In this document: one piece after another, positions 10,875-20,310 of the stretch
Layout: every line of letters starts with the position of its first letter
How positions within the stretch are numbered: the stretch's first letter is position 1
Assembly: GCA_902728285.1 (NCBI GenBank)
Contig: CACVBU010001295.1
Location: 1-64,000 of the forward strand
DNA: 64,000 bases
Source of the DNA: Clytia hemisphaerica
Taxonomy: Eukaryota > Cnidaria > Hydrozoa > Leptothecata > Clytiidae
Reading direction: 5' to 3'
Notes under the pieces: generated by a model
Told to the model about the DNA's origin: nothing
The model's input: only the letters and a program-made list of their open reading frames with translations
Databases searched by the model: none
Made by a program: the position numbers and the translations under genes

Positions 10875-11190
10875 TGTATTCCCATTGAGTTTCAAGCCCG
10901 AAAGGCTAGAGGCGAAACTTTAACCCTTCTCAGGCAAGAGAAATTGAAGCCACTTATTTTCCATTCAAAACGCGTATAGAACGCGTCGTAATCATGACGA
11001 CGGATTGTATCTAGCGGTTCCTTTGTTTTGGAGGACTACATTTTTTGAAATCAAGCGATAGATTTTTGTTTCAATCCGGTGTTTGTGTAAAAACTACTCG
11101 CGGGTGTTCTGGATGGGAAATAAGTGGTTTCATTTCCCATCTAGGTGTCTCGCCTCTAGCCCTTCGGGCTTAAAACTCAATGTGTATTCC
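10875..11190. mobile_element. Inverted-repeat element with AAGCCCGAAGGGCTAGA arms
   Basis: The left arm has CATTGAGTTTCAAGCCCG and AAAGGCTAGAGGCGA; the right arm has the complement, TCGCCTCTAGCCCTTCGG and GCTTAAAACTCAATG. The interior includes GTATCTAGCGGTTCCTTTG and CAATCCGGTGTTTGTG. A relative in the other orientation is nested at about 13868-14120. Confidence 0.65.
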
Positions 11191-11329
11191 ATCCTTTTTC
11201 TGAATTCCAAAACCATTTTCAAGTTGTTTATCTGCAAGGAAAACTGCAAAGTTTGTTTAATTTTGAAGACTTGACTTGAGAAAACAACAGCATTCTCCTC
11301 TGGTCTGACACTAGGATGTATTACTTATC

Positions 11330-11540
11330 TGTAGCGGAAAAGGTTTCACGAATTTTGGCAAATTTTGATTTTTCGATGACGTCATCGTTTTATGACGTCA
11401 TTTTGCCTTATTTCCTTTATATCTCCTAATATATTCATTTTCAGATATAGGTTGTGACCTTTTTCTTCATCAGTTTTTCATGCTCTTTCGAATGAAACAA
11501 AAATTTTTCAATTTTGACGACTTTTTATTTTGGTTGCCAT
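11330..11540. repeat. TGACGTCAT-containing dispersed repeat copy 1
   Basis: This stretch contains TTTTTCGATGACGTCATCG, TGACGTCATTTTGCC, TTTCCTTTATATCTCCTAAT, TTTTCAGATATAGGTTGTGA and GAATGAAACAAAAATTTTTC. The same ordered words recur at about 17860-18000, with the last word rearranged to the front. It is non-coding, and its ends are not defined. Confidence 0.5.
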
Positions 11541-12179
11541 AGTAACCAATGACGTCAGTTTCCATGGCAACGAGTAGTCACACCCGGCCCCACCTCTCAA
11601 ATTTTGATCTTCTACATTCAAGGAGCAATATTCAATCATAAAATCCCTTTGCACAAGCTGCTGCACACGGGAAGACATAGTGGCCTCTACAGAATTTTTT
11701 GCATGAGCTAAATTTTGGTTAGCCTGTTTCTTAGACAAAAACCGCCTAATTCTATCGTGTTTTAACGATGGAAGGTACTGGCTAACTTTTGGTTTAGTGC
11801 TAGTCAAAATCTGCTTCTTCCATGCTACTAAAGTAGAAATATCATCTTGATCACGTGGATCTACTCTTACAGTACTGTAACAGGAAATGTAATGAGGTCT
11901 GGGGGAAGGGGGCTTGGAGGAGCAGTATGGTTATATCAAATTTTATAAACTCTGGGACCTAGTAATGTTTAGTCAACATGGTTAAAGTAGAGGTCTTTCT
12001 TTCAGTATCTACGCAAGTGAGAAAGCCTCTCGAAAACTTTTGGCTAGAAAGGACCAAGTACAACCGCGATTTGCGCTGACAGAGAAATTTTTGATTTTCA
12101 ACCCCTCTCGTTTGGCACTTTCCACGTTTTAAAATGACCATATAAGTCGGGTTAATTACAGTAAATATATTTAAGTGGA

Positions 12180-12607
12180 ACATTTGATGGCGAGCGAAGC
12201 TAGCAAATTTTTTTTGGCTTTTTCGGATATTTCACCATTAAAGAAGGGGAAGAAGAAAATTCTAGTGGGAGGATTTTTTGAAAGAAAATTCTACTGGGGT
12301 ACGTTAAAATAAGGGCTTTTCGAGTGGGGTATGTGTAAACTTTTTATCATTTTCAATGGGGTGCTTTTTACTACAACATTCCAGCGGGGTGTGTGATTTG
12401 TCCAGTGGGGCTGAAAAATGAGCCATTTTTGGGAAAAAAAATTCACTTTTTGCTGAATCCCGGAATCCCGAAAATTTAAAAAAATCACACCGGTTTGCAC
12501 AGGTTCAAATACCGGTATAATCACAAAAAATAAGGCCAAATACCGTCACCGTCTGATTTTAAAATACCGTTTTCCCGTCTTTTTTTTCGTCAAATCCCGT
12601 AATACCG
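12180..12607. repeat. Degenerate G-rich / CCCGT-rich repeat tract
   Basis: Two motifs recur irregularly: a GGGG-T(A/G) word spaced by 20-40 bases (12240-12410), and TACCG/CCCGT words (12465-12610). The style matches the GGGGTAC-ended repeats at 15395, 21320, 41920 and 62253. The CCCGT words resume after the element at 12608-12926, which suggests that element is nested in this tract. Confidence 0.45.
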
Positions 12608-12926
12608 TATAGTAGAGGGCATTTTGTAAAATCGCTCGATTGTTTTGTTAGAAGCACTTGTTATACATTTTTGGAAAGCTAGGGGGTAGGGGAATCAAAA
12701 TTACGATGTTTCCAATTTTTTTTTCGGACACTTTGGTGTGATTTTCGGACAAATATGACGGTCTCAGGCAAAACTCATAGGGTTAGAAATTAATGAAAAT
12801 TTAGCTTGAGAAAACGGAGACCTGTTGTATATTTTTGGAAAGCTCTCAAAAAATTAAGATTACAAGATAACAAAACAATTGAGCGATTTCAAAAAATCGA
12901 ACAAAATTCCCCCTACTAGTACTAAA
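12608..12926. mobile_element. Nested MITE with AGTAGAGGG / CCCCCTACT ends
   Basis: The left end reads AGTAGAGGGCATTTTGTAAA then ATCGCTCGATTGTTTTGTTA. The right end reads TAACAAAACAATTGAGCGAT, then TTCCCCCTACTAGTACT. The arms pair over about 40 bp with mismatches. The interior repeats TTTTTGGAAAGCT on both sides. Non-coding. Confidence 0.6.
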
Positions 12927-13867
12927 AAAGGGCCTATCCCGTCACACCGTAAAAGTCCACCCCCCCCTGCATATAGCAACCTAACCAATGTATTAATTGC
13001 CAGATCAAGTTATACCATGAATTTCTTAGCTACAATTTTAGCAAATTTGAAGTGAAGGAAAAGAACATTTATCACCTAAACGCGAAAGCAAGATTTGATT
13101 GATGATTCACCGTTCCAAGACGAGTAATTTTGTGTAACCATTGCAAGTATTGACTTAAAATTCTTTGAACAAACATACAACTGTCGGCTGTTTGGCAGCC
13201 AGTTTATTTCTTTTATTTCAAGCTCACTTTTTGGGCCATTTCAAGATATTGTCCAATTATTGTCAACTGCAATTATAAGAGTCTATGCCCGGCTGAACAA
13301 CTGTCTCTATGTAGGTTACTACTGGCATCTAGTAAAAAATGAGAGTGACGTTAGGTATCCTTTCTCTGGAATGGCCCTTTTGATTATTATTGTTGTTCAT
13401 CTTGCATCCATTGAAACATGGAGTTATCAAGATATTTGCTGGAGTTTTAATTACACAACGTGACATTGCACCTACATTAAAAGAAGAAATTTTGGTGGGA
13501 ATTTAATTTGGCGGATGGCCGAAAAAGTTTTTTCAGAGGGAATTTAATTTAGGACCCTCCCGGCGCTCCAGAAACGTCCGGAGCAAAAAGTGCCGTTTTT
13601 CTCGTATTTTGGCAATTGATTTGCACTGGAACTCCAGAGCTGTGTTAAGAATCACTTTGCTCCGGGAAGAGCTCCGGAACTTTCCAGAGATAAAAATAGT
13701 TGTTAGAATGGCATCTCATCTGAAGCAAAATTTAGTCTACAAATATTAGCAATTTATGTCCATCTCATAGCATATCTTCTTACAGAGATAAGATAAAGTT
13801 ATTTATCTGTTTTTTTTTTGTCATCTCCTCTTTTATTACCAAAATAATGGTTTTTTTAATATCAATG

Positions 13868-14120
13868 AAGTATAAGCCCGAAGGGCTAGAAGTCAATCTC
13901 CTTGGTAGGATTTGAAGCCAACAAATCCTACCAAAGTTGCGCGGCCTTGAGCGGCTCGCCTGGTTTTTACACAAATGACAGATTGAAACTAAAATTTACC
14001 GCTAAATTTCGAAAAAATTTCGTAAACAAAGGAATTGCTAGATTCAATCTGTCGTCAAAAATTCGGCGTATTTATTAAGGCTTCACTTTTTCTTGCCTGA
14101 GAAAGGTTAGAGATTAAACT
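13868..14120. mobile_element. Nested element related to 10875-11190
   Basis: The block contains ATAAGCCCGAAGGGCTAGA near its left side and CTTGCCTGAGAAAGG near its right, both words of the 10875-11190 element, plus interior matches in opposite orientation (ACAAAGGAATTGCTAGATTC). It is missing from the corresponding place in the repeat at about 45970-46005, so it arrived after that repeat. Confidence 0.6.
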
Positions 14121-14170
14121 CTACTGTACTAAACAGCCATTTTACTGTAATAGTCAAACGACAAGTTTTT

Positions 14171-15054
14171 ACTCTAGGGGCTGAGTTAGGTCTCGTATGC
14201 ACATCGGCGTATAGTCATTTTTTCTTTTGATCATGAAAGTATAGTCCTTGAAGAGTCAGAAAACGTGTGTGGCGTTATTTGGATCAGGCACAAATTTCCA
14301 TAATGGCGGATTTTAGATTTTCAACCCTTTTTAGCCCTCTTGCTTGAAAAAATTGATCTATCTCGAGCTATGAAGTACTTTCGTTTTCAAAACTTAGAAA
14401 ACGTAAGTACTTCGTATCTCTTGATAACGAAATTTTCAGACCATAGTTCTGACCTTTTTCTTAATCAGTATAAAATTTCTGATCGATTGGTATGTAATAT
14501 GCAGGGTTTTAAGCTCAAAAAATATTTTTCTTAGCCTAGCAGAGCCTAAGAGCCCATGTGACGAAAGAAAATTTTGAATCCGCCATTATGGATTTCGAAA
14601 TTCATGTAGAAAAAAAACTTTTCCTGAATTTTATTATTTGAACGGTAGGCAAGACCCTCTGAAAATTTCAAGTAAATTAAGTAAGCCAATCAAATGTTAC
14701 AGCCACGCAAATCTGGAACCAAAAGTAGTCATTTCAAAAAATCGAAATCGAAAGTGCTTCATATCTCCAGATAACGAAATTTTCAGACCATGAGTGTGAC
14801 CTTTTTCTTAATCAGCATAAAATTTGTGATCGATTGGTATATAATATGTCTATGTTTAAAGTCAAAACAATTTTTTTTTCAAGCAAGAGGGCTAAAAAGG
14901 GTTGAAATCTAAAATCCGCCATTATGGAAATTTGAGCCTGATCCAAGTAACGCCACACACGTTTTCTGACTCTTCAAGGACTATACTTTCATGATCAAAA
15001 GAAAAAATGACTATACGCCGATGCGCATACGGGACCTAACTCAGCCCCTAGAGT
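14171..15054. mobile_element. 884-bp foldback element with 180-bp arms
   Basis: Begins ACTCTAGGGGCTGAGTTAGG and ends in the complement CCTAACTCAGCCCCTAGAGT. The arms pair for about 180 bp, up to the CCCTCTTGCTTGAAAAAA region. Two internal direct repeats (about 14395-14530 and 14745-14885) share GATAACGAAATTTTCAGACC and CTTTTTCTTAATCAG. The empty site in the copy at about 46040 (CGACAAGTTTTTGAAGGG) suggests a short T-run target. Non-coding. Confidence 0.85.
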
Positions 15055-15394
15055 ATTTTGAAAGGATACAACTTTCTAATTTGCGTTGCTCAGAGCGGTT
15101 AATAACTACTTGTGGTTTAAATAGGGAATTTCCCAACAAAAAGGAATTTCCCTTAATTCGACTCCCTCAGGTAATAAAAAAAGACATATAGAGCTTTGAA
15201 AATGGGTAATCAGATGAAAACAAATCCGGAAAAGTGTTTTTAATGATGATAAAACAATAGAAATACAGTCAAGCTAAGAATGTTAACGGTACACTATTTA
15301 ACCGGAACTAAAATACTGAAAAACGTGGAAGCTATGAATGCCATCCTCGGAAGCTTTAGGCTTCCTGCGGTGGCAATAATAATTTATTGAAACC

Positions 15395-15680
15395 CCGGGG
15401 GGGGTACTTAGGCAAAATGGGTGCCGGGTATGTGCGAGCCATAAGGGTACCTTTTCTCATTCCTCAAAAGTCTCTCAAAGGGGTACAAATTCAAAAGTTA
15501 GTCTCTGAAAGGGTCCCAAAATCACAAAAGTCAAAAATTTCTCTCTCAAAGGGTCACGATTTCCAAGAATTTTGACCAAAATTTGGTGAAAATCAAACCA
15601 AAATTTGGAAAAATGGACCAAAATTTAGGAAAAAGTCTCTCAAAGGGTCCCAAAATCACCAAAATTTTGTCCTTTTAGGC
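15395..15680. repeat. G-rich repeat, GGTGCCGGGTATGTGCG family copy 1
   Basis: Starts at a CCCCGGGGGGGGTACTTAGG run. It shares GGTGCCGGGTATGTGCGAGC and CATAAGGG with 21320-21600. The interior is a loose tandem of TCTCTCAAAGGGTCCCAAAA-like units. The overlapping open frames are by-products. Confidence 0.6.
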
Positions 15681-16182
15681 TCTTTAAAAAGCTATTTCAT
15701 TTAGGCGACCTTCCAGCGCAGCTGGTTTATTGATCTTGATTTGGGAGATATTTTTCACCTTTGTCTTGTCATTAGGACGGGGTAGAATCAAGATTGTGGA
15801 TCCCTTCGTGCAATTCCAAAGGCAAAGGCACCTATCGCGTTAAGTCTTCACACGTGGTAGTAACGCCAGAAAAGATTAATCGGGGTCGTTCACGCCTTTA
15901 CACCAAACTAAAAACTAGAACTGGCTCCATATACTTTTACATTTGGCATTGCACGTAAGAAATATGGGAAACGAGTATGGTAGTTTTTGCGATTTTCGAA
16001 ACAGAGCAAAAATTGGCGTCACAAACTGAAAGACCAGAGTGACGTCAAATATTTTCATTCAGCATCAAAACTCTCCGTCAAAAACTTTTCACTAAGTTAA
16101 ACATTGCCCTCTGCAAAGAGAAGTCGTGTTTTTGAAGCAAGGTTATTTTGCTGTGAATATTGTGTAAAATATTGTGATAAAA

Positions 16183-16938
16183 ATGAGAGAATTCGGTGAT
16201 TATCGAATTCAATCGGACGAGTATCGTCTCGTCTCTGTTCACCAAGCTGAACAAATCGAAGAATTGAAAAATAAAGATGCCCGCCGCAACTTTACAGTAC
16301 AATCTCTGCAACGTCGAATCGCAGAATTGGAAAAACTTGTTGTGAGCAAGGACAATAAAATTGAAGAAATTGAAGGAAAACTTGATGAACAGTCAAAAGA
16401 AACTGAAGAATGGAAAGAGAAATTTGAACTTCAAGATTTGAAAACAGAACGCGCTCACGAACGGCGAATGGAACAAGAACAGAGAGCTGATCGTTTAGAG
16501 AAAGTTGTTTCTGGATTGAAAAATGAGATGGAGAAAGTGAATTGCGTTCAAGTCTGTCTTGGAAGTCAAATCAATGGTTGTCGACAAAAGATTGCTGAGC
16601 AAGCTTCTTTGATCCAAATCATGGAAAAAGAAAATGTCAAATTGAAAGAGAAAGTTGGAGGTTTGAAAGATCTGGTCAAGGAAGCCAAAACGAAGATTGA
16701 TGTCGATGCAAAAACCATCAAAAACTTGAAGAATGTCGTCTCGGAACAAAAGGATGACATTTCCAAGTTCAACAACTTTATATCGGTGATCAAGAAACGT
16801 GAAAACAAGATCGTCAATCTCTTCAACAAATTGAAAAGACATTTTGAAGAGAAATATAATGGACGTTGTTTCAAGATTTTACGACGTCGACGACAAAGTG
16901 GTGCTTTAGATCTGGTGATGAGTCTTGATGAGTCGTGA
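16183..16938 (+). CDS. Intronless coiled-coil protein, copy 1 (3'-truncated)
   Basis: An uninterrupted frame of about 251 codons from ATG at 16183 (a GTG three codons earlier is in frame). Nearly the whole product is heptad-like and Lys/Glu-rich, for example RRIAELEKLVVSKDNKIEEI and KENVKLKEKVGGLKDLVKEA, so it should form long coiled coils. It ends in a basic patch ILRRRRQ. The spacing of the last helices is loosely reminiscent of ciliary coiled-coil proteins such as the CFAP57 C-terminus, but I would not name it on that. The frame stops at TGA just after the inverted-repeat arm ends at 16931, while the other copy continues for 23 more residues, so this copy has lost its natural C-terminus. 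The lack of introns suggests a retrocopy or a fragment of a larger exon. Confidence 0.6.
   Translation: MREFGDYRIQSDEYRLVSVHQAEQIEELKNKDARRNFTVQSLQRRIAELEKLVVSKDNKIEEIEGKLDEQSKETEEWKEKFELQDLKTERAHERRMEQEQRADRLEKVVSGLKNEMEKVNCVQVCLGSQINGCRQKIAEQASLIQIMEKENVKLKEKVGGLKDLVKEAKTKIDVDAKTIKNLKNVVSEQKDDISKFNNFISVIKKRENKIVNLFNKLKRHFEEKYNGRCFKILRRRRQSGALDLVMSLDES
16369..16931. repeat. Left arm of a perfect 563-bp inverted repeat
   Basis: Ten consecutive 60-base rows were compared with the complement of 17270-17832 and no difference was found; both arms are 563 bp. The breakpoints are sharp: ATTGAAGG at the outer edge and AGTCTTGATGA at the inner edge. The spacer is 338 bp. Confidence 0.95.
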
Positions 16939-17269
16939 ACCTTGGCAAGTGAACAAACCTTTGCCCGGATCAACCCATGCCATGTGAGGGGAATTGGGTA
17001 GTCAGTTCAAGGTGCTGACGGGATGCTTACTCAAAGCATCTATAATTGAGAGAATGGGCTCCCAGAGCCACCTGTAACTCAACCATAATAGATAGATAGA
17101 GAAGTAAGTTGTATTTTTGATGTTTCGATTTTAAGTGATGTTACAGTATATAAAAATCTAAAATACAAGTTTTTGGTTTGGAATGGCCTAAACCATTCAT
17201 ATTTGTTGTCTTGAAGAAGTTGTATGGAATAGTGGAGGATCAGGAATAGGTTCTTCATTTACCAGAAGA
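16932..17269. other. Spacer between the inverted-repeat arms
   Basis: On its left it holds unrelated non-coding sequence with a short TAGATAGATAG run. On its right it holds the complement of the natural 3' end of the coiled-coil frame (stop at 17197-17199). A transcript through both arms would form a 563-bp hairpin with this loop. Confidence 0.7.
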
Positions 17270-17847
17270 TCATCAAGACTCATCACCAGATCTAAAGCAC
17301 CACTTTGTCGTCGACGTCGTAAAATCTTGAAACAACGTCCATTATATTTCTCTTCAAAATGTCTTTTCAATTTGTTGAAGAGATTGACGATCTTGTTTTC
17401 ACGTTTCTTGATCACCGATATAAAGTTGTTGAACTTGGAAATGTCATCCTTTTGTTCCGAGACGACATTCTTCAAGTTTTTGATGGTTTTTGCATCGACA
17501 TCAATCTTCGTTTTGGCTTCCTTGACCAGATCTTTCAAACCTCCAACTTTCTCTTTCAATTTGACATTTTCTTTTTCCATGATTTGGATCAAAGAAGCTT
17601 GCTCAGCAATCTTTTGTCGACAACCATTGATTTGACTTCCAAGACAGACTTGAACGCAATTCACTTTCTCCATCTCATTTTTCAATCCAGAAACAACTTT
17701 CTCTAAACGATCAGCTCTCTGTTCTTGTTCCATTCGCCGTTCGTGAGCGCGTTCTGTTTTCAAATCTTGAAGTTCAAATTTCTCTTTCCATTCTTCAGTT
17801 TCTTTTGACTGTTCATCAAGTTTTCCTTCAATATTTTTTGTTCCCAA
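17197..17847 (-). CDS. Coiled-coil protein, copy 2 (5'-truncated, natural C-terminus)
   Basis: Inverted copy of the frame at 16183-16938, identical over the arm. It lacks the first roughly 60 residues; at the outer breakpoint the frame runs into unrelated sequence and the only start is a chance ATG giving MGTKN. It keeps a 23-residue tail beginning LLVNEEPIPDPP that copy 1 has lost. The two copies therefore carry complementary ends of one ancestral frame. Immediately beyond the outer edge (17832-17870) a TGACGTCAT-type dispersed repeat begins. Confidence 0.5.
   Translation of the reverse strand: MGTKNIEGKLDEQSKETEEWKEKFELQDLKTERAHERRMEQEQRADRLEKVVSGLKNEMEKVNCVQVCLGSQINGCRQKIAEQASLIQIMEKENVKLKEKVGGLKDLVKEAKTKIDVDAKTIKNLKNVVSEQKDDISKFNNFISVIKKRENKIVNLFNKLKRHFEEKYNGRCFKILRRRRQSGALDLVMSLDDLLVNEEPIPDPPLFHTTSSRQQI
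17270..17832. repeat. Right arm of the 563-bp inverted repeat
   Basis: Exact complement of 16369-16931 in all rows compared. Open frames on the opposite strand within both arms are identical for the same reason and are shadows. Confidence 0.95.
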
Positions 17848-17859
17848 GCAGGTCCTCTT

Positions 17860-18000
17860 TCAGATGAAACAAAAATTTTTCGATTTCGATGATTTTTTAA
17901 TTGCCGATGACGTCATTGATGATGTCATTTTTTGAGCTATTTTCCTTTATTGCTTCTCAAATATTGATTTTCAGGTATATGTTGTGATATTTCTTGGAAT
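17860..18000. repeat. TGACGTCAT-containing dispersed repeat copy 2
   Basis: Shares GATGAAACAAAAATTTTTCG, GATGACGTCATTGATG, TTTTCCTTTATTGCTTCTCA and TTTTCAGGTATATGTTGTGA with 11330-11540. It lies directly beside the outer end of the inverted repeat. Confidence 0.5.
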
Positions 18001-19295
18001 CCTTGGATGAATATCTTTCATTTGAGCCATATTCGAGCTTCTAATTTTCACTTTCATTTTCAAGCCCTAGCAAAAGTGATGACGTCACATGGGGACCAGC
18101 AAAATGGTCAAAATTTTTCTCACCACTCGTTTTTATGATCTTATAGACTTAATTGATCATTTAAAAAAGTTAGTTTGCTTTTAACAAGTCTGTGCACACG
18201 AAGAACAGTGTAGCTCTCACTAATCCAACGTTAATGGATTTCATGGACCAATGAACTTTTTTGTCAGCTACGCTTTTGTTTTAGTTACAGATGACATCAA
18301 ACCTTCAGCCTTGCCTCTGATCATTTTTCATTAAAGTTGACCGCCGTCTTTTGAAGCTTTGTGCCAATGTTTAGTAGTTGTCATTAGTAACACTAGTTTC
18401 TGATGAGATGAAAAGCTATTAAGGTTAATCAACTTTCAAACAAGAGTCTTCGTAACCAAACACTCTCTGTTTCTCTTTAATCACGTAATTGATAATTAAA
18501 TTCTATTATTAGTTTTTTAGGAATCGATTTCATACGCCTTCTTAATTTTCATTGCTTTCAATTTTAAAGTTTTACACCAGAGATACTCTGTTTGGACAAA
18601 ATTGTCAACTGAAATAGTTGACGGGAAGGATGTTTCTAGTCGTGTGTGTGCCTCAAAATATAGGAAAGAATATTGTAATTTTAGTTTCAGGCTCATCCCA
18701 AGTTAATCCCAAATATTTAACTCCCAAATATGGCACCTTGCAGCTCTTTCTTAATTCTTTTAAAATCACTATCAGAGGGGTACCTTAAAGAGAAGAAATT
18801 TTAGCGAAAAGAAATTTTTGGTGCAAGTTGGCGGAATTTATTTTGGCGATTTAATAAAATTTTTGATAACAAAATGCGGTGATGGATAACACAATTGTTG
18901 ACAGTACCTAAAACTTGAATGCATTATTAATGAGAATAACATTAGAAATAACGTGCAGTAGACATTAACTTGGCTGCTTTTCATGTTGAAATCCAGGGTC
19001 CAACCTGTGATTAACTTGAAAAGTGAAAGTACTTTCTAGTTATAATGTCATGTGAGTGTGTTGTGATACTGGTATCTCGCTGGCGTCAGTAGTTGCGATC
19101 GTGCAAAGCAGTACACAGGTCGCTAAGATCAAGGCCAGATCCCTGCTCACCATATTGGGAAAGTGAATTTTCTCAAGCCTTATGTTTCCGAAGCAATAGG
19201 GAAGAGTTAACCTCAGATAGGGTACGGAAATAATGACCAGAACATTTAATACCCTTGGTTTTAAAGCAGATCGGAGATTGGTTTCAAGGAGATTT
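18001..19295. other. Gene-free stretch
   Basis: No exon recognised. The part from about 19080 to 19295 may belong to the 3' side of the LINE fragment that follows on the minus strand, but no conserved protein word was found there. Confidence 0.35.
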
Positions 19296-19765
19296 TTAAC
19301 CCTTCTCAGAGGCTTTGTAGAGGTACCGTCTGGTTGTTTTCAAACATTTTGGTGGGGGACCAAGTCTCAGAGCCATACATGAATACATAAGAATTGGTTC
19401 AATAGTTGACTTGCAAACTTTGAGAGTCAATGAAAGAAGATGACCAAATACTTTGTAGCTTAATGCATGCACTCCAAGCCAAACCTTTGCCAATTTTGAA
19501 TTTGAATTTTGAATTTGTTTTCAGAAGAGGGGATGTAGGAACTCACATATTTGCAATCTTCTACCTTTTGTAAATTCCAATCGTTTTAACATTATCCAAT
19601 GAATCGTTGACATTAAGAGTCAAAAAGTCGGTATTGTATTCATTGAGGTATAGGTCTATACAGTTTGCAGCAGATTCAAGAGCTTTTAGAAGATTTTTTT
19701 TGCGTCCTCTCGGGTAGAGCTGATAGAAGGATATATCATCAGCAATGCTGTAGTCTAGAATGTTA
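19296..19765 (-). pseudogene. Decayed LINE reverse-transcriptase fragment
   Basis: Read on the minus strand, three frames together give successive blocks of a non-LTR reverse transcriptase: IADDISF (a degenerate YADD catalytic box), ALESAANCIDLYLNEYNTDF and LTLNV in the palm, then the thumb-side words LSLTLKVCKSTIEPILMYS, which match the usual LK-x-R-hydrophobic-x-xTIEPILLYGSE pattern of CR1/RTE-like LINEs. Frameshifts and an in-frame stop near 19545 separate the blocks, so it is not functional. The start of the element lies further right and is not recognisable. Confidence 0.7.
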
Positions 19766-20112
19766 GAGTACTAATTCAGACTCAATAAATAATAAGCAAA
19801 AAATGAGGGAAGGGACAAAATTATTCCAAATGTCGTATTAACAAATAACACTCATATTATTACACGGATGTACATGACGAATCAGGACGAATAGTACATT
19901 AACAAGTCTACTCTAACTAACGGTACAGACGTCGCCAAAGACAACTTTTCTCGATATTTCATTACTTTCATGATCAAAGACAACACTTTCATATAATATA
20001 TTCTCACCGGTCGTGAAAGACGACATATTCTCCGATGAAAAGTTATGGAATCAGCTACGATTAAAATAATAATCACATCTACTCCTTCAAATCATTTTCC
20101 CGTTTTTGAATT

Positions 20113-20310
20113 GACCCTTTCATAAATTACGTCACGAACATCGCTTGCCTCGTATTCAAACATTTATCACGGTGATTATGTCCCTTGAGACATTAAATGA
20201 TTTTTCTATGAATAGAAAGTAGTTTTAATAAAATCCGCTGGAGTTAATCACCATGGCAATAATTTCAAAACGAGGCAAGTGATGTTCGTGACGTAATTTA
20301 TGAAAAGGTC
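20113..20310. mobile_element. MITE copy 2, GACGTAA...GAGGCAAGTGATG family
   Basis: Same structure and interior as 2309-2502. The ends here read GACCCTTTCATAAATTACGT and TAATTTATGAAAAGGTC, making the inverted repeat about 40 bp. The two copies differ by scattered substitutions. Confidence 0.78.

Larger units (their letters stand above)
13706..15375. mobile_element. CTGCGGTGGCA-ended repeat, copy 1, with two nested insertions
   Basis: Compared with the uninterrupted copy at 45749-46399, this copy matches from TTAGAATGGCATCTCATC at about 13706 to CTGCGGTGGCA at 15375. It carries two blocks the other lacks: about 13868-14120 and 14171-15054. Its far left end (TGCCACCGCAG in the other copy) is not found. 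The shared sequence is close to identical over long runs, such as the 300 bp before the right end. Confidence 0.75.

Noticed and set aside
16495-16973. Open frames antisense to the coiled-coil arms (also 17327-17706)
   Set aside because: They are shadows of the coiled-coil frame. The sense frame is longer, has a heptad pattern and continues past the repeat edges.
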